Positions 22,139 to 30,954 of a stretch of 64,000 bases of DNA are shown in pieces. The stretch's first letter is position 1. Each line of letters opens with the position of its first letter. The notes beneath the pieces were generated by a model that saw only the letters and a list, made by a program, of their open reading frames with translations, was not told where the DNA came from and searched no databases. The position numbers and the translations under genes are program-made. The DNA is taken from positions 3,309,168 to 3,373,167 of the forward strand of contig NZ_JAPNKE010000002.1 of NCBI RefSeq assembly GCF_026626665.1, given 5' to 3'. The DNA is from Nannocystis pusilla. GTDB taxonomy: Bacteria; Myxococcota_A; Polyangia; Nannocystales; Nannocystaceae.

Positions 22139-23810
22139 GTGTCGCCCTCACGCCTCTCCTGCAGCCTCGCCGGTCTCGCGCTCCTCCCCGCCTGCGGCGA
22201 CGCCACCACTGCCACCGACGGGCAAACCGCAGGACCTGTCCCTTCGGACACCTCCACGACCACCGGCGCTGCCCCGAGCACCGGCGCGCCGACGACCACC
22301 ACCACGACCTCCGCCGGCACCGGCACCGACGGCGAGACGACGACCACCAGCACTACCACCACCGGTGGCCCCACCACCGACGGCGTCAAGCTCGACGTCG
22401 GCTTCGGCACCACCGGCGAGCCGCCGCCCGTCGATCGCTGCAAGGTCCAGGGCGAGGACGCCGTCGGCGAGTGCGAGATGGAGGCCCCGCCGGACAGCTT
22501 CATGCCCGCCGTCCAGTGGGCCTTCGCCGGCCAGGACGGCGAGATTCACGCCGTCGCCACCCCGCTGGTCGCCAACATGACCGACGACAACGGCGACGGC
22601 GTCATCGACCTGTGCGACGTCCCCGACGTCGTCGTCCCGCTCTACGGCAACGCCAACTCCGACGGCCACATCTACATCCTCGACGGCCTCACCGGCGCCG
22701 TGAACCTCAAGATCCCCGACATCATCGACGGCTACGCCAACCCTGCGATCGGCGACATCGACGGCGACGGCCTGCCCGAGATCGTCACGATCCGCAGCGA
22801 GGTCGGCAACATCATCAACGGCCACGCGATCGCCTTCGAGCACGACGGGACCCTCAAGTGGGAGAGCCCGGTCGTGTTCGACGCCTGGCAGGTCGCCGTC
22901 GCCCTCGCCGACCTCGACGCCGACGGCGACGTCGAGATCATGGCCGGCCGCGCTGTCCTCGATCACCTCGGCAACCAGATCTTCCTCGGCAACGGCAACG
23001 GCGCGATCGACATCCCCTTCGCCGCCGACCTCGACGGCGACGGCGACCTCGAGGTCCTGCAGGGCGGCCACGCCTTCCACCACGACGGCAGCGTCCACTA
23101 CAGCACCTCGGTCGTCATCGCTCACCCGCAGGTCGGCAACTTCGACGACGACCCCGAGCCCGAGGTCTTGCTGGCCGGCTTCAGCGGCCTGTCGCTGCTC
23201 GAGCACGACGGCACCATCGTCTATCAGGACCAGAACCCGAGCGGCGACGCCTCGTGGTGGCGGCCGGCCGCGATCCACGACGTCGACGGCGACGGCGCGG
23301 CCGAGATCCTCGTCAGCTCCAACCAGCACTACAACATCTACCGCCCCGACCTCACCCTGCTGTGGACCGCCTCCGTGCAGGACAACAGCGGCTACGCGGC
23401 CGGCACCGCCTTCGACTTCATCGGCGCCGGCTACGCCCAGGCGATGTACGCCGACGAGAACTTCCTGTTCGTCTACGGCGAGGGCGGCGCGGTCCTGCTG
23501 TCGAGCCCGCGGTCGTCGTGGACGCAGGCCGAGAACCCCGTCGTCGCCGACGTCGACGACGACGGCTCGGCCGAGATCGTCGTCGTCTCCAACGGCGGTC
23601 AGCAGCCCGCCGTCCAGGTCGTCCGCGACGTCGAGGACCGGTGGATCCAGGCCCGCAGGATCTGGAACCAGCACGCCTACCACGTCACCAACGTGCGCGA
23701 GGACGGCACCATCCCGCAGCACCAGATCCTCCTGGCAGGCCCTCAACACCTTCCGCACCAACGCCCAGATCGAAGGCGGCGCCGTCTGCATGCCCGATCC
23801 GCCGGGCTGA
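22139..23810 (+). CDS. FG-GAP/VCBS-repeat lipoprotein, copy 1 (one frame break near the end)
   Basis: A surface lipoprotein of about 557 residues. GTG 22139 gives SPSRLSCSLAGLALLPACGD, lipobox LPAC. A Thr/Gly linker follows, then the marker CKVQGEDAVGECEMEAPPDS and a beta-propeller of FG-GAP repeats with calcium-type loops such as DIDGDGLPEIV, DLDADGDVEIM and DVDDDGSAEIV. The end carries DRWIQARRIWNQHAYHVTNV. The frame breaks near 23725-23733; joining restores WQALNTFRTNAQIEGGAVCM and the stop at 23808. It is paralogous to 33955-35688. The linker DNA includes an ACCTGTCCCTTCGGACA element. Ligand binding or adhesion is the family expectation. Confidence 0.88.
22232..22248. repeat. In-gene palindrome element in the FG-GAP linker
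   Basis: ACCTGTCCCTTCGGACA, in frame, encodes part of GPVPSDTS just after the lipobox region. It is the same element type as the one at 4537-4553, in a linker where insertion would be tolerated. Confidence 0.55.
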
Positions 23811-23857
23811 CGCGCGCCGCGCTCGGCCGCCGCGGATCAGCGCGTCCGTCGACCGAG

Positions 23858-23926
23858 TGTCTTCAAGACATGTTCCGAAAGACATGCTGATACAGACATG
23901 CTCCTCCGGACATGCCCTTGGGGTCA
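23858..23926. repeat. Palindrome cluster at a convergent junction
   Basis: Four cores (AGACATGTTCC, AGACATGC, AGACATGC, GGACATGCCC) with A/G-rich spacers. It runs up to the stop codon of the cysteine-rich lipoprotein at 23924. Confidence 0.75.
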
Positions 23927-25151
23927 CCCGGCTCGCGCGCGGTCACTGCGCCCGCCCTCGACCCAGTTGATGAACATGCACTTCTCGGCCTCGGTCAGGC
24001 TGCCGTTGACCGGCATACCGCTCCCGGAGCCGCCGGGCGCCTGGTTCTGCTGATCGAGGATCTTGAAGATCAGGTAGCTCTCGGCGAGCACCCCGGCTCG
24101 ACGAGGTCGAGCTGGGCCATCTGGGCCGGCTTGTCGACCAGGTTCGTCTTCATGACCTCCGCGCTCTTCAGGTTGAGGCCCCCGAGGTCGGCGTTCATCA
24201 GGTGGCAGCCGTTGCCGCACTGCTTCGACACCACCGAGCTCCACAGCATCGCCGCGTCGACCGCCATGTCCGGGCACGCCGGCAGCGTCAGCAGCCCCTT
24301 GCACACGCCGGCGCTGCAGGTGCCGCTCGTGCAGTCGCTCGCGGCGGCGCACATCTCCCGTCGGCGCACGCCGGGCAGGTCCCGCCGCCGCAGTCGACGT
24401 CCGTCTCGTCACCGTTGGCGACCCCGTCGCCGCAGCCGGCCTGCATGCACGTGTTCGAGCAGGCGTCGTCGTCCACGTCGTTGGCGTCGTCGCAGTCCTC
24501 GACGCCGGCCTGGACCTTGCCGTCGCCGCACACCGCCGCGAGGCAGGCGTTCGTGCAGTCGTCCGAGTCGTCGGCGTTGCCGTCGTCGCACTCCTCCATC
24601 CCCTGCACCATCCCGTCGCCGCAGGACTTGAGCCCGCAGCTGTTGCTGCACGCGTCGTCGTCGACCGCGTTGCCGTCGTCGCACGCCTCGCCGGGCCCGA
24701 GGAAGCCGTCGCCGCACGCCGCGGCCTTGCAACCCGCCACGCACGCGTCGGTGTCGTCGGCGTCGGCGTCGTCACACGCCTCGACGCCCGCGTGTACGAG
24801 GCCGTCGCCGCACACCGCGACCTTGCACGCGACGGTGCAAGCGGCGTCGTCCGCGTTGGCGGAGCCGTCGTCACACTCCTCGTCCGCGTCCGTCACGCCG
24901 TCGCCGCAGCCGGGCTCGGCCCCGGTCGTGGGCGCCGTCGTCGTCATCGGCGTCGTCGTCGCGGGCTCCGGACCCGTGGTGCCCGACGTGCTCTCCTCCA
25001 CCCCGGTCGTCGACGCCGCCGTGCCCGCAGCGGAGGTCGACCCGACCTCCGAGCTCGAGCCGTCGTCCTCGGTCGAGCCCAGCGCGCCGCCATCGCCGCA
25101 TGCCCACGCGCCCAGCGCGAGCGAAAAGAGGAACCATCGTTCACCTGCCAC
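23924..25151 (-). CDS. Cysteine-rich DUF4215-repeat lipoprotein with a cytochrome-c-like tail (two frame breaks)
   Basis: About 408 residues. The start is set by a strong ribosome site (AAAGGAGG) 8 bases before GTG 25151, which gives [20 protein letters not shown], a signal with a weak lipobox. A Thr/Ser linker is followed by about six cysteine-rich repeats of the type CGDGxVxxGxExCDDGN, the Myxococcus cysteine-rich (DUF4215) repeat, and then [12 protein letters not shown]. The tail contains [17 protein letters not shown], a CxxxCH haem-like motif, and ends with [10 protein letters not shown], resembling cytochrome c domains of planctomycete and myxobacterial proteins. Frame breaks lie near 24358-24372 and at the C run 24091-24094. 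It is preceded by a small membrane protein gene ending 2 bp before it. Confidence 0.82.
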
Positions 25152-25153
25152 GC

Positions 25154-25396
25154 TCACCGCCTCCTTTGTGTTGCCGGTCGGGCGCCCCGCACGGGCCCCT
25201 GGCACGGCAGACCTCGGGGCACCCAGACCGTCCCCGTCCGCTCGCACGCGGTCCAGCCGTGACTGCCCCCGCCATCGCAGGCGCCCGCCGCGGGGACGCA
25301 GATCCAACTCAGGACCAGGTGCGCCGCCAGAGCGAACGAGAGCCCGCAGGCGACCTCCAGCGCGCTCGGCACAGACAGGCGTCGGAACCCAGGCAT
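25154..25396 (-). CDS. Small hypothetical membrane or secreted protein
   Basis: An 80-residue protein supported by context rather than homology. ATG 25396 has a ribosome site GGAGG four bases upstream (25401-25405), codon third positions are mostly G or C, and the stop lies 2 bp before the start of the cysteine-rich lipoprotein gene, suggesting coupling. The sequence [19 protein letters not shown] is followed by a hydrophobic stretch ([19 protein letters not shown]) and a Cys/Gly-rich tail with four cysteines. It might be a partner of the downstream lipoprotein. The function is unknown. Confidence 0.5.
   Translation of the reverse strand: MPGFRRLSVPSALEVACGLSFALAAHLVLSWICVPAAGACDGGGSHGWTACERTGTVWVPRGLPCQGPVRGARPATQRRR
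25160..25167 (-). promoter_or_regulatory. Ribosome binding site AAAGGAGG deciding the GTG start
   Basis: CCTCCTTT on the plus strand, 8 bases from the GTG at 25151 and only 2 bases from an alternative GTG at 25157. The spacing favours 25151 as the start of the cysteine-rich lipoprotein. The site is inside the last codons of the small upstream gene. Confidence 0.65.
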
Positions 25397-25400
25397 GAAG

Positions 25401-25405
25401 CCTCC
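25401..25405 (-). promoter_or_regulatory. Ribosome binding site GGAGG of the small gene
   Basis: CCTCC on the plus strand, four bases before ATG 25396. It is the main reason the 80-codon frame is reported as a gene. Confidence 0.5.
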
Positions 25406-25548
25406 GTTCGCTTGGACCGAGCCCGACCGATCTCTTCCAAGAGACGAGGCCCGACGGCCCGGCGAGGACGCGCGCCCTCGCCCCGTCTGCACCGCCCTGC
25501 ATGACCGGCGCCCTCGACGCCGACGACGAGCGAGCTCCGCCTGTCACG

Positions 25549-25602
25549 ATGAACATGTCCTCGTGGACATGTGTCAACGGACATGCGCGCATGAGCATGC
25601 GC
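25549..25602. repeat. Palindrome cluster at an operon boundary
   Basis: Perfect hairpin ACATGTCC-tcgt-GGACATGT (25553-25572), followed by GGACATGCGC and GAGCATGCGC. It separates the V4R-like gene from the upstream gene on the same strand. Confidence 0.8.
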
Positions 25603-25641
25603 AGGCGGCGACGGCCCGGCGCCGCCGATGCGCCGTTCGCC

Positions 25642-26154
25642 CTACCAGCTCACGTGGTACGTGCAGGTCGGCGCGCCCTCGTCCTGGCAGCCGTCGGCCC
25701 CGTGCTCGATCAGCGGCTTGACCCCGTAGCGGGCGCAGCAGCCCTCGATGATGCCGATGTTGAACGGGCACAGGCCGCGCTGCGTGCGGACGATCGTCGC
25801 GCTGTAGTCGTCCTCGAGCGTGCAGAAGATGTCGCCGACGTCGCCGCCGCGGATGTTGAGCTTGAACGCGGCGCCGAGGCTCATCAGCACCTTCTGCACG
25901 CTGTCGATGCCGGGCGGGAACGGGGCCGCCTCGATCATCTTCCGGCCGACGTTGATGACCGCCGCGCGACCGACCTTCTCGCCGATCCGGTAGAAGATCG
26001 CGCTCGCCCACTCGTAGTCGTACCAGCGCTCCGGATCGATCCGGCTCACCCCGGCGTCGTGGAGGATCTTCTGCACCACGCTGTTCGCCTCGCCGAACGC
26101 GAGGACGAACGAGTTCAAGGCCGCCCCGTAGTACTCCGGCTTCGCTGCGCTCAT
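25642..26154 (-). CDS. V4R-like small-molecule-binding protein
   Basis: A 170-residue cytoplasmic protein with no signal. The C-terminal half, [20 protein letters not shown] then [20 protein letters not shown], matches the closing part of V4R (vinyl-4-reductase-type) domains, where two cysteines flank a Gly and the domain ends in a hydrophobic strand. V4R and the related H-NOX fold bind small hydrophobic ligands or haem and often act as sensors. No effector domain is fused. The preceding gene on the same strand encodes a protein with one membrane segment. The assignment rests on pattern only. Confidence 0.6.
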   Translation of the reverse strand: MSAAKPEYYGAALNSFVLAFGEANSVVQKILHDAGVSRIDPERWYDYEWASAIFYRIGEKVGRAAVINVGRKMIEAAPFPPGIDSVQKVLMSLGAAFKLNIRGGDVGDIFCTLEDDYSATIVRTQRGLCPFNIGIIEGCCARYGVKPLIEHGADGCQDEGAPTCTYHVSW

Positions 26155-26259
26155 CGGCCGGCAGTGTCGACCGACGGCGACGCCGCGCCAATCAGGGCCC
26201 CCGCGCTCTCCATGAGACGAGGGCGGCGCGCCGCGCGGCGCGTCCGCGGGCGCCGACCG

Positions 26260-26799
26260 TCACACCTCGGTGATGCGCCCGTTCACCGCCACGAAGCAGC
26301 GCACCTCGAGCGCCGCCGCCTGGGCCTTGCGCTCGGCCGACAGCGGGCCCTCCGAGATCAACCAGACATGTCCTTTCGGCCATGCAGTTTCGGACAGCCT
26401 GGCGCGCGCGGTCTTGACGAGCGCCGCCATCCGCGTCGGGTCGAGGTCGGCGTCGCGCCCGGCGCACAGCACCGCCAGCCCCGGCGACGAGCGGTGGAGG
26501 CGACGGCTCACGGCGAGCGCGCCGAGGCCGAGGCCGCCGAGCGTGTAGCCGGCCACCGAGCGGACCGCCGGCCCGCCCGCGGCGCTCTCGGCCCTCGCCG
26601 GGCGCGGCGCGGTCAGCAGCACCAGCGCCGCCGCCCCCAGCCCGAGCGCACCGGACAGCCGCAAGCCGCGGGCGGCGCGGCGCGGGATCCGGGCGCACAA
26701 CTCGTCGACCGACAGCGCGACCTCCTGCGGCTCGTCGTCGAGCGGGACGCGGGCGCACAGCCACGGGATGCAGCGCTCCCGGGTAAAGACCCTCGACAT
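26260..26799 (-). CDS. Hypothetical membrane protein; start codon inside a palindrome element
   Basis: A 179-residue protein with one clear hydrophobic region (LSGALGLGAAALVLLTAP) and a second weaker one (VAGYTLGGLGLGALAVS). The C-terminal domain (GLAVLCAGRDADLDPTRMAA, ALEVRCFVAVNGRITEV) is predicted alpha/beta and of unknown family. The sequence AWPKGHVWLISEG is encoded by a dispersed palindrome at 26366-26398, and the ATG at 26799 lies within another (GACATGTCC). If the true start is further in, the first residues would differ. It may form an operon with the V4R-like gene 105 bp downstream. Confidence 0.6.
   Translation of the reverse strand: MSRVFTRERCIPWLCARVPLDDEPQEVALSVDELCARIPRRAARGLRLSGALGLGAAALVLLTAPRPARAESAAGGPAVRSVAGYTLGGLGLGALAVSRRLHRSSPGLAVLCAGRDADLDPTRMAALVKTARARLSETAWPKGHVWLISEGPLSAERKAQAAALEVRCFVAVNGRITEV
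26366..26398. repeat. In-gene palindrome element (membrane protein)
   Basis: ACATGTCCTTTCGGCCATGC followed by AGTTTCGGACAG, in the coding frame of the 26260-26799 gene. It shares CCTTTCGG with the elements at 4537 and 11231. Confidence 0.65.
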
Positions 26800-26950
26800 G
26801 TCCTCGATCTACCCGATCTGTCCGCAGCGTTCATGAGGATCGTGCCGACACCGCCGCGCCCGCGGACGCCTGGCCGTCGCCGTCCGCCGACCTCGCACCA
26901 TCACCGATCCGAATCACATGTCCCTGAAGACATGCTCGAACATACAGGCA
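26794..26950. repeat. Palindrome elements in a divergent region
   Basis: One core overlaps the start codon of the membrane protein (ACATGTCC at 26796-26803). A second pair, ACATGTCCCTGAAGACATGC with a CGAACAT half-site, is at 26916-26942. The remaining 120 bases up to the deformylase start show nothing else. Confidence 0.65.
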
Positions 26951-27069
26951 ACCCGACATACCCGCGCGCGCCGGCCGGCCCGGCGACAGCTCCGGATCGC
27001 CGGGCCTCGTCCGCCCGGCCCGTTCCGCCGCTTCCGACGCGCCGCCGTTCGTGCTAGCCGGAAGCGCGC

Positions 27070-27768
27070 ATGTCCCCTCGCCTCCTTGCGCTCGCGCTCG
27101 CCAGCGCTGCGTGCGCTCCGTCCGTCTCCAGGCCCATGCCGCCCTCCGCGCCCGTCCCCTCCGCGCCCGCGTCCTCTGCTGCGCACCCCGACATCGTCCA
27201 GGCCGGCGACCCGGTGCTGCGCAGCCGCGCCGCCGAGCTCGCGGTCGAGCGGATCTCCACGCCCGAGATCCAGGAGCTCGTCGACCGCATGATCGCGACC
27301 ATGCGAGCGGCCCCGGGCGTGGGGCTGGCCGCGCCGCAGCTCGGCGTCCCGCTGCGGATCCTCGTGCTCGAGGACCGGGCCGATCTCATGGCTCGCCTCA
27401 CGCCGGCCGAGCTGCGCGAGCGCGAGCGCGTCAAGCTGCCGGTGCACGTGTTCATCAACCCGGTGCTGCGGCCGGTGGGCGACGACCGGCGGACCTTCTT
27501 CGAGGGGTGCCTCAGCGTCCACGGCTACACCGCGCTGGTCGAGCGTCACGCCGAGGTCGAGGTCACCGGCCTCGACCGGCGCGGTCAGCCGCAGACCCTG
27601 CGGGTGCGCGGCTGGCCCGCCCGGATCCTGCAACACGAGGTCGACCACCTCGACGGCACCCTCTACGTCGACCGCATGTTGACGCGCTCCTTCTCCACCG
27701 GCGACCAGGTCCGGGCGCGCCACGCCGGCCGGCCGATCGCCGACATCCTCGCCGAATTCTCCCGCTGA
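27070..27768 (+). CDS. Peptide deformylase with an N-terminal export/lipoprotein signal
   Basis: Removes the formyl group from N-terminal formylmethionine, a metal-dependent hydrolase normally found in the cytoplasm. All three motifs are present: GVGLAAPQ (83-90), EGCLS (145-149) and HEVDH (189-193). The first 20 residues, MSPRLLALALASAACAPSVS, look like a signal peptide with a possible lipoprotein cysteine at 15, followed by a Pro/Ser/Ala linker to residue 40. An envelope location would be unusual. The ATG sits in a GCATGTCCCC sequence, so an internal start giving a normal cytoplasmic enzyme cannot be excluded. Thioredoxin follows 94 bp downstream on the same strand. Confidence 0.88.
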   Translation: MSPRLLALALASAACAPSVSRPMPPSAPVPSAPASSAAHPDIVQAGDPVLRSRAAELAVERISTPEIQELVDRMIATMRAAPGVGLAAPQLGVPLRILVLEDRADLMARLTPAELRERERVKLPVHVFINPVLRPVGDDRRTFFEGCLSVHGYTALVERHAEVEVTGLDRRGQPQTLRVRGWPARILQHEVDHLDGTLYVDRMLTRSFSTGDQVRARHAGRPIADILAEFSR

Positions 27769-27862
27769 GCCGCCTGCACGCGCGAGTTCCGGGGGGCGCG
27801 GCGTGCCGATCCATGACAGACCTCCCGCGACGGGTGCTATGCAAGCACCGAGGAGCAACGAC

Positions 27863-28276
27863 ATGAGCACCACCGAGATCACCAGCGACAATTTCCAGAG
27901 CATCGTCGAGGGCAACGACACGGTGGTGCTCGACTGCTGGGCCAGCTGGTGCGGCCCCTGCCGCGCCTTCGCCCCCGTCTACGAGGCCGCCTCCGAGCGC
28001 CACCAGGGCGTCCTGTGGGGCAAGCTCGACACCGAGGCCCAGCAGGAGCTGGCCGCCGCCTTCGACATCCGCTCGATCCCCACCGTCATGGTGTTCCGCC
28101 AGGGCATCCTCCTGTTCCGCCAGGCCGGCATGCTGCCCGCCAAGGCCCTCGACGAGCTCGTGGGCGAGGTCCAGGGCCTCGACATGGACGACGTCCGGCG
28201 CCAGATCGAGGAGCACGAGAAGGCCCACGCCGAGGGTCGCTGCGACCACGATCACGAGCACGGCCACGAGCACTGA
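27863..28276 (+). CDS. Thioredoxin with a histidine-rich tail
   Basis: A 137-residue thioredoxin. The active site WCGPC has cysteines at 30 and 33, and the cis-Pro motif reads SIPTVMVFRQG. ATG 27863 is supported by GAGGAG seven bases upstream. The core is of usual length, but an extra C-terminal helix ends in CDHDHEHGHEH, a likely metal-binding tail (Ni, Zn or Co). It reduces protein disulfides in the cytoplasm; the tail may add metal storage or metal-linked regulation. It lies between the deformylase and a lipoprotein gene on the same strand. Confidence 0.93.
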   Translation: MSTTEITSDNFQSIVEGNDTVVLDCWASWCGPCRAFAPVYEAASERHQGVLWGKLDTEAQQELAAAFDIRSIPTVMVFRQGILLFRQAGMLPAKALDELVGEVQGLDMDDVRRQIEEHEKAHAEGRCDHDHEHGHEH

Positions 28277-28287
28277 GCCCGGCGCCG

Positions 28288-28306
28288 ACCTGTCCGATCG
28301 GACATC
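28288..28306. repeat. Single palindrome after thioredoxin
   Basis: TGTCCGATCGGACA (28291-28304) is a perfect 14-base palindrome with no AT core between its arms, a compact form of the element. It lies between two genes on the plus strand, about 180 bases before the next start. Confidence 0.65.
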
Positions 28307-28484
28307 CGCGGCCGCAAACGTCGTATCGTTCGCCGATCGCGGTCGGACGCGCGCCGGTCCGGCGCGTCGACGCGCGCGGGCGCCACCCCTGGGCGCCCAC
28401 GTGCGCCCAGTGGGCGCCCGGCCGCGAGTTTGCGTGCGAGACCGGCGATTGAACCGCCGTCGGTGACGCGTGTACCCTCCGCGC

Positions 28485-29189
28485 ATGTCGCTGCTGCGCC
28501 CTGTCCTTTTGTTCACGTTCGCGATCCAGGCGGTCGCGTGTACCGAGCCCGAGCCCGAGGCCACCCCCGCGGAGCTCTACCGGGCGGCCGTGGAGGACGC
28601 CGCGGTCCCCGAGGCCGACGAGATCGACGACGACCTCGTCGCCATCACCCTCGAGAACCCGGACCTCGTGTTCGACGCCGAGGATCGCGTCCTCATGGTC
28701 ACCTGGACCTCGTACAACGGCTACGACGGCAAGGAGGGCACCACCATGCCGCTCGGCGTCGAGGTGTGGGTCACCCCGGTCCCCTCGCTCAAGGACTTCT
28801 GCACCGCCACCGGCCTGCAGGGCGCCGACCTGTCCGCGCGCCTCGAGCGGCTCATGGGTCTCCCGCCGGACAACGGCAAGGATCGCCTCGTGACCTTGTG
28901 GGTGCCGCTGGACGGCATGTTCCGGCCGAGCCCCGACCCCGAGATCGACGACTCGGTGGCCGAGCTCGACTTCCGCGCCGACGTCGATCCCGAGCACAAG
29001 ATGTGGATCGAGGACCTGCGGGCCGCCTCGTACGGCGACGACCCCGGCTACCCGTGGACGCAGCTCGGCTACACCTACGACTGGGACGCCGACGCCGGCA
29101 CCGAGGTCGGCCTCAGCGAGTTCGTCATCCGCGCCGGCACCGAGGTCGTGGTCGACGGCGTCGCCCACCAGGACGACTACTGCAAGTAG
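28485..29189 (+). CDS. Predicted lipoprotein of unknown function
   Basis: A 234-residue protein. ATG 28485 gives MSLLRPVLLFTFAIQAVACT, a signal peptide with cysteine 19 in a weak lipobox (AVAC). The mature protein is strongly acidic (DAAVPEADEIDDDLVAITLE), contains VTWTSYNGYDGKEGT and two isolated cysteines, and has no recognised domain. It ends 11 bases before a perfect palindrome and converges on the porin gene. Confidence 0.7.
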   Translation: MSLLRPVLLFTFAIQAVACTEPEPEATPAELYRAAVEDAAVPEADEIDDDLVAITLENPDLVFDAEDRVLMVTWTSYNGYDGKEGTTMPLGVEVWVTPVPSLKDFCTATGLQGADLSARLERLMGLPPDNGKDRLVTLWVPLDGMFRPSPDPEIDDSVAELDFRADVDPEHKMWIEDLRAASYGDDPGYPWTQLGYTYDWDADAGTEVGLSEFVIRAGTEVVVDGVAHQDDYCK

Positions 29190-29199
29190 CACTCGCTGG

Positions 29200-29235
29200 C
29201 CTTCGGGACATGTCCTCGTCGACATGTCCCGAAGG
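29200..29235. repeat. Perfect inverted repeat with 15-bp arms at a convergent junction
   Basis: CCTTCGGGACATGTC (29200-29214), loop CTCGTC, then GACATGTCCCGAAGG (29221-29235). It is the cleanest member of the family and lies between the stop codons of the lipoprotein (29189) and porin (29238) genes. It could terminate transcription from both sides, although no T-run follows. Confidence 0.88.
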
Positions 29236-29237
29236 AC

Positions 29238-30672
29238 TCAGAACGCCGCTGGATCTGCAGGCGGAACCGGTCGACGCCGTTCGCCATCGCCTCGCGCACG
29301 GTCGGCCCGAGCAGGCCGTCCCACACGCGGAAGTAGTCGAACGCGATCTTGAAGTTGTGCTCGGCGATGTACCAGTTGACGCCGCCGCCGAGCTCGTCGC
29401 GGTCGATCATCGAGCTCTTGTCGCCGAAGATGTTGCGGACGAAGCTGTAGCGGGTCACGAACTCGACGTCCGCCGGCGGGATCAGGTAGCCGAACTGGCC
29501 GAACCAGCCGACCCCGTCGCGCGCGAGCGCCACCGGCACCGGCAGCCCCATCTCGTCGACCGCGCCCCCGGGGTTGCGGCGGCGGGCCTTGCGGTAGTGG
29601 AACGCCGACTCGAACGACAGCCCGCGCCACTTGAACATCAGGTCGGCGGTCGCGTGGTGGATGTCGGTCGTGCCGCCGTCGGCCGGGCGCGGCCCGTGCA
29701 CGCCGCGCTCGCCGGGCGCGTCGTCGTGGTACGCGTAGGCGCCGCCCAGCGACAGGCCGGGCTTCTTCAACCGCTCGAGGTCCCCCTCCGAGTCGTCCTC
29801 GAACTTGCCCAGCGGCATCACGGTCAGGCGGCCGACGTACAGCGCGCCGGTGTTCGTCAGCTCGTAGGCGTTGCGGCCGTCGCCCATGAACACGCCGAGC
29901 GCGTACTTGAGGCGGCCGAGCCCGGCGATGTCGTCCGAGCGCAGCACCAGGCCGATGTCGCGGTCGAGGTTGAACTCCTCGTTCACGCTCGAGCGGTCGA
30001 CGAACTGCTGGTTGCCCGACGAGATCACGCGCTGACGGCTGAACGGCACCTTCATCTGGCCGAGCCAGACCGTCGCGTCGCGCAGGTACGTGAACTCGAC
30101 GCGGGCGTCGCGGACCGGGTTGTAGCGGATGCCCGGCGAGTTGTCGGGCAGCCCGCCCAGCATGTCGCGCGGCGAGAAGCCGAACTGGATGTAGTAGCGG
30201 TTGTGCTTGCCGAACACGTTGCCGGCGAACACCACGCGGGCGCGCCGGATCTGCAGCAGGTGATCGATCGGCTCGCCCGGCATGTTCGGGTGCTCGAGGT
30301 CGTAGCGGACCTGCAGGCGCGCCCGGATCGCCAGCACGTAGTTGCCGTCCTTCGTCGCCAGTTCGAAGCCGCGGCCCGGCTTGAACTTGAACTTCTGCAC
30401 CTTCGCGTCCGCCTTGCGATCGAGCTTCGCCGGCGCGGCGGTCTCGGGCTCGGAGTCGATCGGCGCCGGCCCCTCGCTCGACTCCGCCACCTCCGAGCCC
30501 TCGTTCGCCGGCTCCGCGTCGACCGGCCCCGGCGCCTCGGCGACCGGCGCGGCTCCGCCCTTCGGGCGCTCCGAGTCGGCACCGCGTCGGGCGCGTCGGC
30601 GAGCAGCCGAGAGGTCGGCGCCGCCTGCATCATCAGCGGCCAGGAGAGCGCGAGCGTGAGGTGCAGCGGCAT
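29238..30672 (-). CDS. Phosphate-selective porin (OprO/OprP-like), two frame breaks
   Basis: An outer-membrane beta-barrel porin of about 478 residues. ATG 30672 gives MPLHLTLALSWPLMMQAAP, a Sec signal. An Ala/Pro/Glu-rich spacer is followed by the porin start (KPGRGFELATKDGNYVLAIR) and the family stretch GQMKVPFSRQRVISSGNQQF. The frame breaks near 30575-30585, between signal and spacer, and in the last codons (around 29248). Restoring the latter gives an end of AF and a stop at 29238, the terminal phenylalanine expected for barrel assembly. Without it the frame runs on through the palindrome at 29200. Anion uptake is the family role; selectivity is not provable here. Confidence 0.82.
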
Positions 30673-30873
30673 ACGGAGCGCATCACGGATGCGTGGCGGG
30701 ATGGTGACGGAAGCGTCACGAAGTGCCTAGTCGCGCGAGCCCCGCCCTCGCCTGGAAACGGCCGCAAACGCGTCCTGGCGCGGGGGCGTGGGATTGGTCG
30801 CATCGGCGCGGATGGCGGAGATCGCCGCAACCCGGCCTGGCGCGGGCTCGGGCCCGGTCTCCGCAATTCAAGG

Positions 30874-30896
30874 TCATGTCTCTCCGGACATGTTCG
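30874..30896. repeat. Palindrome in a divergent region
   Basis: CATGTC-tctccg-GACATG, followed by TTCGATCGG. It lies between the porin start and the oxidoreductase start, about 60 bases before the latter. The rest of this 282 bp gap shows nothing recognisable. Confidence 0.65.
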
Positions 30897-30954
30897 ATCG
30901 GCCCGGTCAGGGCCGCGCGATCGCGGCAGCCCACGCGCGTGCTAGCGTCCCAAG

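Noticed and set aside
28291..28304. An operator upstream of the lipoprotein gene at 28485
   Set aside because: The palindrome is of the dispersed family, and about 180 bases separate it from the start codon, so a specific operator role is unsupported.
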